Origin: Blastocladiella britannica
Taxonomy: Eukaryota; Blastocladiomycota; Blastocladiomycetes; Blastocladiales; Blastocladiaceae
DNA: 17,271 bases
Direction: 5' to 3'
Assembly (NCBI GenBank): GCA_025349905.2
Contig: MU624919.1
Location: 1 to 17,271 of the forward strand
Position numbers and translations under genes: made by a program. Positions 1 to 9,045 of this stretch are shown here, piece by piece. Under the pieces are notes generated by a model. It ran no database searches. It was not told where the DNA came from and saw only the letters and a list, made by a program, of their open reading frames with translations. Positions within the stretch are counted from its first letter, which is position 1, and each line of letters begins with the position of its first letter.

Positions 1-252
1 TTGGCCCCCCTTCTACCTTCCAACTGGGCTTATACCCCACCCTCTCTCGATTTGCCTTTTCTTTTGGCATGCCTGTGCAGCAGTTGTACAGGGTCGAGAT
101 CACGTTGTTTCAGCTCCCATTTCCTTGGATTTCCGGATTGGTTGTTACAGGCGTGTCATTGACCGTTCAAAAGAAAAAAAAGAACGCCATATTTTCTTCC
201 TCGCTTTCGTCGAGGCTCCCATACACTTTTCCTAACTTTTTCATTTTCCACC
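1..252. other. 5' flank of the E2 gene, no gene seen
   Basis: Pyrimidine-rich AT/GC-mixed sequence with no frame that looks coding. A weak TATA-like TATAC lies at 31-35, about 220 bases before the E2 start codon; the two clearer TATA boxes in this window lie 150-280 bases before their starts. An A-rich run at 171-182 and a C/T-rich stretch at 196-250 precede the ATG. It probably holds the E2 promoter and leader. Confidence 0.4.
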
Positions 253-952
253 ATGTCCCTCAAGCGGATCCAGCGCGTGCGTTTTATTGCTGTCGTCCCG
301 AAAAACATGTTGGTTAAAAAATCAACTTTTCCAGGAATACGCAGAGCTCCTACGCACCCCCGCAGAGGGCATTCACATTAACGAGCTCCAGGAGTCCAAC
401 ATGTTCAAGTGGTCTGGGCACATTGACGGGCCGGTACGATTGTTATTTTATATTGCAGGTTATAAGAGTACTCAAATTGCTTTCGCTCGAGTATAGAAGG
501 ACACGCCGTACGAGAACGGCCGGTTCAAGTTTGAGCTGGACCTGTCGACCGACTACCCGTTCAAGGCACCCAAGGTTTGTTGTCTTGTCCATTTAACTTT
601 ATGTGCCGAATGATGCTAACGCTAGGTGATGTTTAGCTCAAGCTGACCACCAAGATCTACCACCCGAACGTCGACGATGATGGCTCGATCTGCATGGGCG
701 TGCTCAAGTCGGAGGCGTGGAAGCCCTCGACCAAGATTCTGGACGGTACCTCATCTCATCCCCTTTCTTAGTGTGGCAGCGAACGTGTACTAAACGTTAA
801 ATTGGACAGTCCTGCTCGCTCTCCAGAACCTGATTGCCGAGCCCAACCCGGATGATCCGCTGTCGGCGCACAAGGCCGAGCAGTTCCGCAGCGACCGCGA
901 GGCGTACAATGCCGAGGTCCGCACATATGTGGAAAAGTACGCCAAAGCTTAA
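253..952 (+). CDS. Ubiquitin-conjugating enzyme E2 (five exons, 150 aa)
   Basis: This is an E2 that carries ubiquitin as a thioester and passes it to E3 ligases or substrates in cytosol or nucleus. Exons are 253-276, 335-433, 497-574, 637-745 and 810-952, in phase throughout. The protein opens MSLKRIQREYAEL, has the PYENGRFKFELDL core and YPFKAPK (residues 61-67, Phe63 at the usual E3-contact site), then the HPN motif (76-78) and active-site Cys86 in SICMGVL. Length equals a minimal class I E2 with no tail. The segment after the cysteine (AWKPSTK, 94-100) resembles UBE2L3, while NPDDPL (116-121) resembles UBE2D/Ubc4. A TACTAAAC branch site precedes exon 5. The family call is firm; the orthologue is not assigned. 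The start is the first ATG giving a full UBC fold, preceded by CCACC. Confidence 0.93.
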
Positions 953-973
953 TTAAAATATATCTTTTTTCAT
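953..973. terminator. Shared 3' junction between convergent E2 and DPM3 genes
   Basis: Only 21 bases separate the E2 stop (950-952) from the DPM3 stop (974-976 on the minus strand). The stretch is A/T-rich on both strands, with AATTAAAATATATC just past the E2 stop, and could serve as polyadenylation signal in both directions. The two mRNAs almost certainly overlap at their 3' ends because each needs some 3' UTR. Confidence 0.5.
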
Positions 974-1396
974 TTAATCCACCGTCACGCCCCGGCGACG
1001 CAGCTCTTCGTGCGCTTGCTTGATCTCCTGCTCAATGGATTTTATGGTGAGTGGCGGCGGACAAGGTGGACAAAAAGGGTATATAAAAAAAAGAGTGGAC
1101 CTTGAGAATCTCCTGGTGCGCCTCGGGGCAGTCGCCAAAGGTGATCAGGCTCCACCCAATGGACGCCAGCGACTTGGCGCCAAACGTCACGAGGCACCAG
1201 GACGGAATCTTTTTTTTTTTGTATTTTTCAAGGAACGTCAGGATTTGGCGTCGATACTCCAAAAAAATTAGAAAACACGTACCGCGGGAACGACGGCAAG
1301 CGGGATGAGGGTGAATGGCAGCACATCGTTGAGGAGCACCAGCCAGAGCGCAGTGGCCACCGCCAGCTGGATAAGAAAGGCGACGAGCTTGGTCAT
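974..1396 (-). CDS. DPM3: Dolichol-phosphate mannosyltransferase subunit 3 (three exons, 91 aa)
   Basis: DPM3 is a small ER membrane protein that tethers and stabilises the catalytic Dpm1 of dolichol-phosphate-mannose synthase; Dol-P-Man feeds N-glycosylation, O-mannosylation and GPI-anchor synthesis. Minus-strand exons are 1396-1283, 1208-1101 and 1027-974. The protein begins MTKL like human DPM3 (recalled as 92 aa), has two hydrophobic segments (about 5-25 and 28-58), then the hallmark TFGDCPEA (aligned to TFHDCEDA in the human protein), and ends in a charged helix EIKQAHEELRRRG that aligns without gaps to the human C-terminus. The first donor is GTACGT; the second is the unusual GTCCAC. 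A shorter 26-base first intron is also open but would insert extra residues lacking in homologues. Identity is strong from motif, length and topology. Confidence 0.9.
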
Positions 1397-1445
1397 TTTG
1401 AATGGTTCTCTTTTATTTTTGCAAGAGAAAAGGTATTGATTGACA
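1397..1445. promoter_or_regulatory. 49-bp bidirectional promoter between DPM3 and the prenyltransferase alpha gene
   Basis: The start codons of DPM3 (minus) and the alpha subunit gene (plus) face apart with only 49 bases between them. The gap is A/T-rich, with TTTTATTTTT in the middle and an A/G-rich stretch AAGAGAAAAGG beside it. No TATA box is evident. Promoter elements for either gene must lie within this gap or inside the other gene's first exon. Confidence 0.6.
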
Positions 1446-2756
1446 ATGACCACCGCCATTCCCTACGCGTCCCGGCCCGAGTGGACCGATCTCTCGCCCG
1501 TCTCTGTGTCGGAGGGCCCGGCACCTTTTGCACCGATTCTGTTCTCCGACGAGTGTACCGTTTTCTAGTTCCTTTACGAAAATCAGGACTAACCAATACG
1601 ACAAACTGCACAGACAAGGACGCCATTGGCTACTTTCTGGCGTGTGTCGCCGCCAACGAGCGCTCTGAGCGGGTCATGGCCTTGACTGCGCACCTGATCG
1701 ACCTGAACCCTGCGCTCTACGATGTCTGGTTCGTCGTCTCCTGATCCCAATAAGGTCTATTGCTATTGATATTGAACTTATTATATATAGGCGTCATCGG
1801 CAACTGACCCTGATCGAGCTGCGCTCTGACTTGCGGGTAGAGCTCCGGTTTGTGAGCGACTTGATCCTTGATTCGCCGAAAAACTATCAGCTCTGGTATG
1901 TTAAACAATTATGGGCAATGATCGATCGATCGATCAAGCTGACCTTGAACACATAGGCAGCATCGCGAATTCATCGTGGAGCGCTTGAACGACGGAACCG
2001 ACGAGTTGAAGTTTGTGGACACCATTTTCGAAAGCGATCCCAAAAACTACCATGCCTGGTATTACAGGTATGTCTTTTTGCTCTCGTCACTTTTTATAGG
2101 GCTCAGAAAAAAAAAAAAATTTGCGGTAGGCAATGGGTCGTGATCCGCTTCTCGCTTTGGGACACGGAGCTCGACCTCACCGACAAGTTGATTGTTCAGG
2201 ACGTGCGCAACAACTCGGCGTGGACCTACCGCTACTTTTTGCTGTTTGGGAGCTCCAAGGATGTCCCTGGCCGCGACATTGACGTGGACATGCCCATGGA
2301 ACTGGATTACGTGATGAGTGCGATCCGCCGAGCGCCGTCCAACGAGTCGCCGTGGGTGTACTTGCGCGGGTATGTGCACTTTTTTTATGTTATCGGAATG
2401 GATCATCCACACTTATAGTGGAATATTATAGGATCCTGCGGCACACGAAAACGGCGGCACCCGAGGCCGTGATGGCGTTCTGCGGCGGCCTTGTGGCAGG
2501 GCAGTGCATGTCGGCCCATTTGTACACTTTCCTGGCCGACGAGTACGAATCGGTTGGCCAGCTGGAGCTTGCTCGTGGGGTGCGTTTCTCCTATTCCACT
2601 TCTTTTATGACAAGAGCTGAATCTGCCCCTGCAATTGCGCAGTGCATGGAACACCTCTCGGCGGTCGTGGACAAGACTCGGACCAAGTACTGGCAGTTCC
2701 GGCTGCACCAAATTGCGGGAAAGCCCGACACGGCGGCGAAAAAGAGCACGGATTAA
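1446..2756 (+). CDS. RAM2: Protein farnesyltransferase/geranylgeranyltransferase I alpha subunit (seven exons, 313 aa)
   Basis: The alpha subunit pairs with a beta subunit to attach farnesyl or geranylgeranyl groups to CaaX-box proteins such as Ras and Rho in the cytosol. Exons are 1446-1554, 1614-1728, 1791-1895, 1957-2067, 2130-2369, 2432-2579 and 2643-2756; all phases join. Successive PPTA helical repeats are plain: DLNPALYDVWRHRQ, DSPKNYQLWQHRE, DPKNYHAWYYRQW, DVRNNSAWTYRYFLL and NESPWVYLRGIL. Lys139 in PKNYHAW matches the conserved alpha-subunit lysine near the active site. The N-terminus aligns with human FNTA from YSD/FSD onward. Five of the six introns interrupt or closely flank a repeat. 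The third repeat reads YYRQW where many homologues have QHRQW. The gene is head-to-head with DPM3. Identity is secure. Confidence 0.95.
1919..1936. repeat. GATC/ATCG tetranucleotide palindrome in intron 3 of the alpha subunit gene
   Basis: An 18-base perfect palindrome built from repeated GATC units (TGATCGATCGATCGATCA) lies inside intron 1896-1956. It is a short microsatellite and could fold into a hairpin in the pre-mRNA. No function is evident. Confidence 0.8.
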
Positions 2757-2870
2757 TTGGAATGGAATGGCCTGGCTCCGTTGAGCGCTTTGGTTGGCGG
2801 CGCCTTAAGTAAACTTTGACTTCTCTTTGAGCTCAAAGTGAATGCACATTTGCTTGAAGAAGAAATAACT

Positions 2871-5800
2871 ATGGCCTCTCGACTGCCCGCCCGCCGCCCG
2901 CCCGTGCCTCCGCCGCGGCTGTCAAAGCCGACAGCGGCATCACCTTCATCGTCATCGTCATCGCCCATGGATCCCCTGCTCAGCATGGACGCTGTATCTG
3001 TTGCGCCGCATCCGTCGCTGCTCCTCAGCAGCGATGCCTCTCCGGATTTGAATGGACGCCCGGCCATGAAAATCCCTGTCAGTGCCTCTTACAGAGTCAT
3101 TGGTGGTGGTAATGCTGCCACAAGCACCTGCTGGAGCGATTCCTCGACTGGCGCCGTCATAGTTGCCTCGCAGGCCGCCTCGACATTGTCCCCGAGCGAG
3201 CTGGACCCCGACTACCCGGACGGCATGTTTGCCCGGCTGCCCGACGAGATTGTCCGTTCTTCTCTAATTTTCTCATTGACTCGATAGGTTTCTCTTGGCA
3301 CGATGCTCACCCACTTCAATCAAATGAACAGATTTCGGTCATATTCAACTCCATCCCAAAGCTGTCGCGCTTCCAGTGCGTCATGCTCAACCGGCGGCTC
3401 TCGCGCATTGCTGCCTCGTGCCTGTGGCGGTCCATTGGCTGCTGGCAGCCCGCATTCCCCGAGTCTCGGCTGCGCAAAATCCTCGACATTCTCGAGTCGG
3501 AAATGCCGCCAGCGCCGACGGCGACGGCAGCAACGACAATAACGCCAAAGGCGCTCATGTACCCGTACCTGCACTATGTGCGCAAGCTAGTGGTCATGAT
3601 CTACCACACCACCAACCCGACCGAGCTGCGCGAGTTTGTGACGCGCATCCGCCGGGTGCTGATCGAGCGCGTGCCCTCTGCCCGCCGCCTGACGCTGGCG
3701 TACCGTGGTCCCGCCGCATGGGGGCTCGACACGATGCGATGTCTGACGCACGGGCCCACGTGCCTGCACGCACCGCCGCACGTGCGCGAGAACCCGACCT
3801 GGGAGCAGATACATGACCCGCCGACGGTCTCCGCCACGGGATGTCGCTGGTCGCAGGGCCGCGGCGCCGTGCTCGAAATCGGCGGCGCCATCTCGCAAAT
3901 TGGCTTATACTGGATGTCGGACATTGGCATCGACCACATGGCCATGATTGCGCGCAACTGCCGCCGCCTCCGCCTGCTGCACCTCCAGCCCGACCGCGCT
4001 CTGCGCCAGCTGGGATTTAGCGCGGCGATCACCGTGCCGCCACGCGACATGGACGGCGCTGATGATGATTTTGAGAATGCGATGGATACGGAGCGTGGCG
4101 GTGCGCCAGCAACAGTCGCGGACGACGGCACGTCAGCGCCACTACTGCAGCTCGCCACCGCCGCAATTCCCATTCCACCCCCAGTCCAGGTTCACATTGC
4201 ACCACCCCCGGACGGCGTTATGAATCCGATAGTAGCAGCATCAGCGGTTGCAGCCGCAACCGCAGCCGAAGCCGCAGCGGCAAAGCTTGCTGATACGAAT
4301 GCTCGCCAGCTAGCCGCCGACCGCGCCATTGCGGCCATCCTGCGCAGCAACAGCACCGGCCGACTGGTCGAGCTCAACCTATGGCACTTGCCCCTGTCGG
4401 GTGCGTTCGTGTCGGAGGTTCCATGGCGCACGTTGCGGATGCTGACGTTTGGCAACACGGTGGTGCCCGAGCGCGCGCTCTTGGCACTGACGCACCCGCT
4501 GCCCAACACGACTATGATCACCATCGAGCACCCGCGCGACCGCCCCCGCCGCTCTGCCACGGGCGTCGCCCACCTCGTGTCTCTGGCCCAGAACCTGGAG
4601 ACGCTGATCCTCAAGCACGTGCTGTTTTCGCGCGCGCTCGCCGACGCCATTGCACTTCGGGGCCCGACATCGCTCACAATGCTGGTGCTCTCGCCTGTGG
4701 AGGGACCTTGGCCGTGGGGCCGCGTGCCGCTCGGGTCGGTGCATCTCAGCCAGCTCGATAACGCGGTGACGCTCGAGCCCCCCGTCGGGTTATTTGGCGA
4801 CCCAGCCCCACCCCCAAACGTTTTGGCCCCGCACCTGCCCGATCCAGCGACCGAGTATGCGGCCGAGGTGCAAGACCTCAACGCGAATTTCGCGATTGTC
4901 ACGACCGCGTGCCGGAAACTGACGACGCTCGAGCTCGGGTTCGAGCCGACGGCCGAGAACTTGGTGGCGGTCGCGCATCTCCCGTCGCTGCGCGAGCTGC
5001 GGCTCAAATCGTGTCTGACGGTCCGCCCCGCCAGCATCCGCGGGCTTGTGGCGTCGTTGCAAGAGGGCCAGGCGGCGATGGGCATGAGCGGGAAAGCGGC
5101 GCGGCGCGCGGCCGCATCCGCGTCAGTCCCCGTACGCGCACAACTGCGCACGCTGACCATGGACCATGCGCCGCGCGTGCAAGACGCATCCCTCATGGAA
5201 CTCATCTACGCGGTGCCGTCGCTGCGGTACCTGTCGGTGCTCGGGTCGCACGTGACGGTCGACATGCTGTCGTTTGCGGCCAGTCGCGGCTTGGGCAACA
5301 TCAAGAAGCTGGTGGTCTCGAGCCCGATGCTGCGGTCGGTTCCGGACGTGGCCGAGGTCCGCGCTGCGCACCCGGCGGCCATGCGCCGCGTCGACGTGGT
5401 GCCGTACTCGCCGTTTGTCGACCCGCACCGCATGGGCGGCGCCGCCGCCGCGCTCTTTGGTGGGCTCGGGTTCCCCGGCGGCAACCCAAACAACTTGGGT
5501 GATCTGATGATGGGCGGAGGGCCCATGGCGGCGCAGTTTCCGTTGCCGCCGCCGCCGCCGCCGCCGCCATTGCCGATGCCTCCCAACGGTGGCGGTAACC
5601 CGTTGATGGTGCTCCAACTCCAGCAGCAGCAACAGTTTCTGCAGCAGCATCAACTCGCGTTGCAGCAGCAAATGCAGCAGGCGCAACAAGGGCCGCAGCA
5701 GCAGCAGCAGGTATTCATTCACCAGATGATGATGCAGCAGATGCAGCAGCAGATGCAGCAACAGAACTTGATGGGCGCGGCCCCGCCGATGCAGATGCAG

Positions 5801-6031
5801 ATACCGCCCCAGGTGCTCCAGCAGTTGCAAATGCAGCAGGCGCAGATGCAGCAGTTCCAGCAGTTCCAGCAGGCGCAACAGCAAGCGCAGGCGATGGCTG
5901 CCGCTGCTCCTGTCGTCGCCCCAGTGGATGTCGTGCCCCTTGTGGATGGTGTCGGCGGCGAGGAGATGGACATTCTTCCCGATCTCGTCAACCTCATTGG
6001 GGCCATGCTCGAGGACGACATTGACGGGTGA
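2871..6031 (+). CDS. F-box protein with leucine-rich repeats and a Gln/Met-rich C-terminal tail (two exons, 1026 aa)
   Basis: F-box proteins usually bind Skp1 and recruit substrates to SCF ubiquitin ligases. Exons are 2871-3251 and 3332-6031; the intron has donor GTCCGT and acceptor ACAG, and splicing it completes the F-box. Residues 1-120 are Pro/Ser-rich. The F-box spans about 121-160, from LPDEI through IFNSIPKLSRF to RRLSRIAASCLW. Leucine-rich repeat-like segments follow (about 320-790), for example LVELNLWHLPL, LETLILKHVLF, LTTLELGF, LRELRLKSC and LRYLSVLGS, interrupted by an Ala-rich acidic linker near 365-460. Then come a Gly/Met-rich stretch, polyproline (about 863-880) and a Gln/Met-rich region (about 888-982), ending in an acidic Leu-rich helix. 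An upstream in-frame GTG at 2838 is not a credible start; the first in-frame ATG is 2871. F-box and LRR calls rest on motif reading; the substrate is unknown. Confidence 0.8.
5534..5895 (+). repeat. CCG and CAG/CAA codon repeats encoding polyPro and polyGln/Met
   Basis: A run of eight CCG proline codons near 5546-5569 is followed by interrupted CAG/CAA glutamine and ATG methionine codons through about 5895. The mixture of CAG and CAA and the ATG interruptions mean the tract is not a pure trinucleotide repeat. The segment encodes a prion-like low-complexity tail of the F-box protein. Confidence 0.85.
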
Positions 6032-6766
6032 CATTCTTAAAATATATTTTGTTCGCAGCAATCCTTGGGAAAGTATCCGATAAGAGTTTATCATGAATTT
6101 GATAAGAGTGGGAATGCGACTGCAATCGGTATGCGAACACAAGCAAGCCCGGAGAAGGATCCCCCCCAAACCACCACCACCTCGTCCATCGAGTGCTCGG
6201 ACTCGCTTGACACTGTTGCTGCTAGTGTTCCAAAATCGAAAAAAAGGGGAAGTAATTCGAGCAACCTGGGCAAGAGCGCGCCACTTTAGGATCCCGCTGC
6301 GCCACGCACGGCCTCAGTGAACTTGTCCGCAGGAGCCGGGGGTGGGGTACTCGGTACGGGTGCCCTGGTACGGGTTGAGATGGAGGAGGATCAGCGCTGG
6401 AGTGGGCTCGGCGGCGCGTGACCGCTGTGCGTGAAAAGAACGCAAATGGAATCACTCCCGCATTTTCCCTCGCTCGAGAGGAAATGATATATATAGGAGG
6501 CCGCCGCACCCATCATATCGTATTCCACCTCAAGCTTGGTTAATATTTATTCATTTTGATTTACAGTTTCCTCCAAAAGGATCCTCCACCATTTTCTTTT
6601 CAACCGCAACTACAAAAAACAAAGAAGCACCTCCACACCCTCCCAACGAAAACCGCTGCGGCATGCCAATTGACTGCCGACGCGCCGCCTTGTCCTTTAA
6701 AACACCCACCCTCACGTCCTCCACCGACTGTCCCACCTACTCCCGACGTTTGCTCCTACTACTACT
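6032..6766 (+). promoter_or_regulatory. Intergenic region: F-box 3' end, GATA-type sites, TATA box and leader of the next kinase
   Basis: No frame here looks coding; the open frames of up to about 95 codons are short, mostly lack a good ATG and have unlike codon use. An AAAATATATTTT element just after the F-box stop may be its poly(A) signal. GATA-factor-type motifs cluster at 6079-6108: GATAAGAG at 6079-6086, an inverted TTATC at 6088-6092 and GATAAGAG again at 6101-6108. A direct repeat GGTACGGG occurs at 6353-6360 and 6367-6374. TATATATAGG begins at 6488, so transcription probably starts near 6515-6530. The remaining 240 bases to the ATG at 6767 form a C/A/T-rich leader. Confidence 0.5.
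6488..6497 (+). promoter_or_regulatory. TATA box for the kinase gene at 6767
   Basis: TATATATAGG is a good TATA-box match in otherwise GC-mixed sequence, 270 bases before the start codon, and is followed by a pyrimidine/A-rich leader without an upstream gene. The role is inferred from sequence and position only. Confidence 0.55.
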
Positions 6767-8657
6767 ATGAGCCACCCGACTGCTTTAACACTTCCCACGA
6801 CGGTGTGCATTGCCGGCGACAATGGAGTCACCTTTGACATCGAAACCACGGCGCGCAAGCAGGTACTGTCCTGCATTCCAGCAAGAGTGGAAAATGAGAC
6901 TGACGCGTGAAAATGAAAACCAGACTGCCAGCTCGCTCCTTTTTTTCGGCCGCGCCGCCACGGCTGAGCGCGAGCCCGTGGTGCTCAAGCTCGGGCTCGC
7001 TTCCGCCGCGGCCGTGACCGAGACACTAAGCCCGACCGACCCGCTGCGCACGCTGCTCGAAGCCACCAGCACCGCGTCGTCGTCAGCGTCGCCCATGAGC
7101 AACGCGCAGCTCATTTCGCCGCCCGACTCGAGCGACGAGCACCTGGGTACCATGTACGAGGCGCGCATTCACTCGGCCATTTACGCGCACCACGCGGCCG
7201 CCCACACGTCCGACCACGTGGCCACGGTGGTGCTGGCCGCCGATACGGTCGCGCACGGCCACGGGCTGGTGCTGCCGCGCCTGGTGCCGCTGCAGACCGA
7301 CCACCGCGTGCCCAAGCTTCCCTTGCGCGAGATTGCGCAGATGGCGCACGACGTGGTGGCGGCGCTGGCGGGCATTCATGAGGCCGGGTACGTGCACTGC
7401 GACGTGTCCATTTCCAACATGGCGGTGCGGTGCCGCGCGTGCGCGTCGCAGTCGGCCGACGAGACCAACGGATCGGGATGCTCGCACACGCAGTCCATGG
7501 CTACGCCCGCGTCGATCCTGGAGACCGCACGCCCGCCCTCGCGCCGGTACTGCCTGATTGATTTCGGTCTCGCGTGCAAGATTGACGAGGTGATGAGCGC
7601 GCCCGCGTGCGGGACCAACGGGTTTGTGGCGCCCGAGGTGCTCGCGATGAAAGAGTACCAGCTGCCGGCGGCCACGCCCGCAATGCCGTCGGCGGTGTGG
7701 TGTCCCGTGTCGCCGGCGCTGCGCAGCTGCGTCCCGCTGCACCTCGAAGTGCCGCCGCTGCTGCACCCATCCGAGTCGAACGGGTCGCTGGTCTCACTCG
7801 GGTTTGGCGTGTCGATGGCGCCCATGTCGATGGCCGACGTGTCGTCACTGGCATCGTCGCCGCCGTCGGACCGGTCGGCCATGCCGTGGATGATGATGCG
7901 GCCTACCAACAACCCGGGAGGCAGTCCGCCGGTCGGCAGCCATGGCACGGGTTTGCCGAGCACCATTGACTCGGGCCTCCCACGGTCCATTTCGTCGCCC
8001 ACGCTGTCGTCGCACCTGTCGCCGCCGACCGCCGCGCACACGGCCGCGGCGTCGTGGCGCGGCCTGCGAAGACGACTAGGCGCTGCCCGCGACCTGTACT
8101 CTGCCGGTGTGGTGCTGGGCATGTTTCTGGCTCCCTACTTGCCGCTTTGCGACCTGGACCACCTGGGCTCGGCCAACACCACGCCCGAGTATGTGCGCAA
8201 CCACATTTTGCCGCGTCTGCGTGTCTCTCGACTGGCGCTGCGCGACTCGATCCTGCCGTCGCACTCGCGCGTGCTCGGGTGGTGCGTGGACCTGACGCTG
8301 CGGTGCCTCGCGCACTCGCCGCGCGCGCGGCCGACCGCGCGCAAGCTGATGCAGCGCCACCCGCTGTGCGAGTGGGTTGCCGCCGGCTGTTGCGAGGATA
8401 TGGCGTCGATCCCCGAGGAGCAGGCCGATCCGGCCCAGTGGCGGTCCGCGCCCGCCCATGCCAGACTGCGCGTCGCGATGGAGGACCACCGGCACGAGTG
8501 GGATAACCCGACGTGCTGGGAGCTCGAGCAGGCCGACGCGGCTGCCGAGGTGGCCGAGATTGAGATTGACGACGACGACGATATGGTCGCATCGCCGGTC
8601 CTGCGGCCGTCGTTCTCGGTCGGGTTCTTTGGTGGCGGGTGCGGCGATGATTGTTGA
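6767..8657 (+). CDS. Divergent protein kinase with HCD catalytic loop (two exons, 609 aa)
   Basis: Exons are 6767-6862 and 6924-8657, with donor GTACTG and a CTGAC branch before CAG. Kinase landmarks are in order: VVLK with Lys54 (ATP-binding lysine), EARIHSAIY (likely helix C), GYVHCDVSISN (catalytic loop, Asp192, Asn197), LIDFGLA (Asp245), GTNGFVAPEVL (268-270 APE), then an insert of about 140 residues rich in Ser/Pro/Met before RDLYSAGVVLGMFL (Asp422) and ARPTARKLMQRHP. The loop has Cys for the usual HRD Arg and Ser for the usual Lys (HCDVSISN), recalling fungal FunK1-type HRDIS loops, while the GTxGFxAPEVL segment recalls Cdc7. The glycine loop is poorly formed (FFGRAATA). It ends with an acidic IEIDDDDD stretch and a Gly/Cys tail. 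An alternative unspliced start is ATG 6822. Kinase fold is well supported; activity, subfamily and substrate are not. Confidence 0.75.
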
Positions 8658-9045
8658 TATCTTTCTTCTTCTTCCTTGAATGTACATATTCCGCATATTT
8701 TTTTCCTTGAATGCGGTCACTAAAAAGATCGAGATCCTTCGGGTGTGGCGTAAATGAACAAACTTTTTGGGACCCCACTTTTTAGCACCCTACCCTTGTC
8801 GCGGCCCTGGGTGTGGTCGAACCAAGCACCAAGCAAGGGGAGTGAGAGACATGGACGAGACCTTGCCGATGCTGCTGTAAAACTGCTATAAAAGGACGAG
8901 GGCCAGGACCAGGACGACTCTCTTTCGCCCGCCAAATACACAATTTTTTTTAATCCTCCTCTCTTTTTGACTTTCTGCGATTCATTACCCCGGACGACTC
9001 TCCTCACCTGCCATAACAAGAGCTACAACAAGTAAAGACAAAAGA
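8658..9045 (+). promoter_or_regulatory. Intergenic region and promoter of the Hal-type kinase gene
   Basis: No coding frame is supported. An 11-base direct repeat TTCCTTGAATG lies at 8672-8682 and 8703-8713, just past the previous stop and within its likely 3' UTR. AGGGG, the core of yeast stress-response elements, occurs once at 8837-8841, which alone is weak. A TATA box is at 8887, followed by a C/T-rich likely start region and a leader of roughly 125 bases to the ATG at 9046. Confidence 0.5.
8887..8895 (+). promoter_or_regulatory. TATA box for the Hal-type kinase gene
   Basis: TATAAAAGG is a consensus TATA box 159 bases before the start codon. About 30 bases downstream lies the pyrimidine-rich CTCTCTTTCG, a plausible transcription start region. 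Inferred from motif and spacing. Confidence 0.7.

Noticed and set aside
1209..1282. A 26-base first intron in DPM3 (1282-1257)
   Set aside because: It stays in frame but adds a Lys-rich insertion absent from DPM3 proteins; the 74-base intron to AAAAAG gives a gap-free match at normal intron size.
2838..2870. Upstream extension of the F-box protein from position 2838
   Set aside because: The codon there is GTG, not ATG, so it is not a credible start in a nuclear fungal gene; the first in-frame ATG is 2871.
4192..5205. 337-codon minus-strand frame opposite the LRR region
   Set aside because: Long open antisense frames are expected in GC-rich coding DNA; composition is Ser/Arg/Ala-rich with no domain.
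5123..6169. 348-codon minus-strand frame rich in Leu/His/Arg
   Set aside because: It is the reverse shadow of the CAG/CCG-rich coding sequence of the F-box gene; CAG repeats read as CTG leucine on the other strand.
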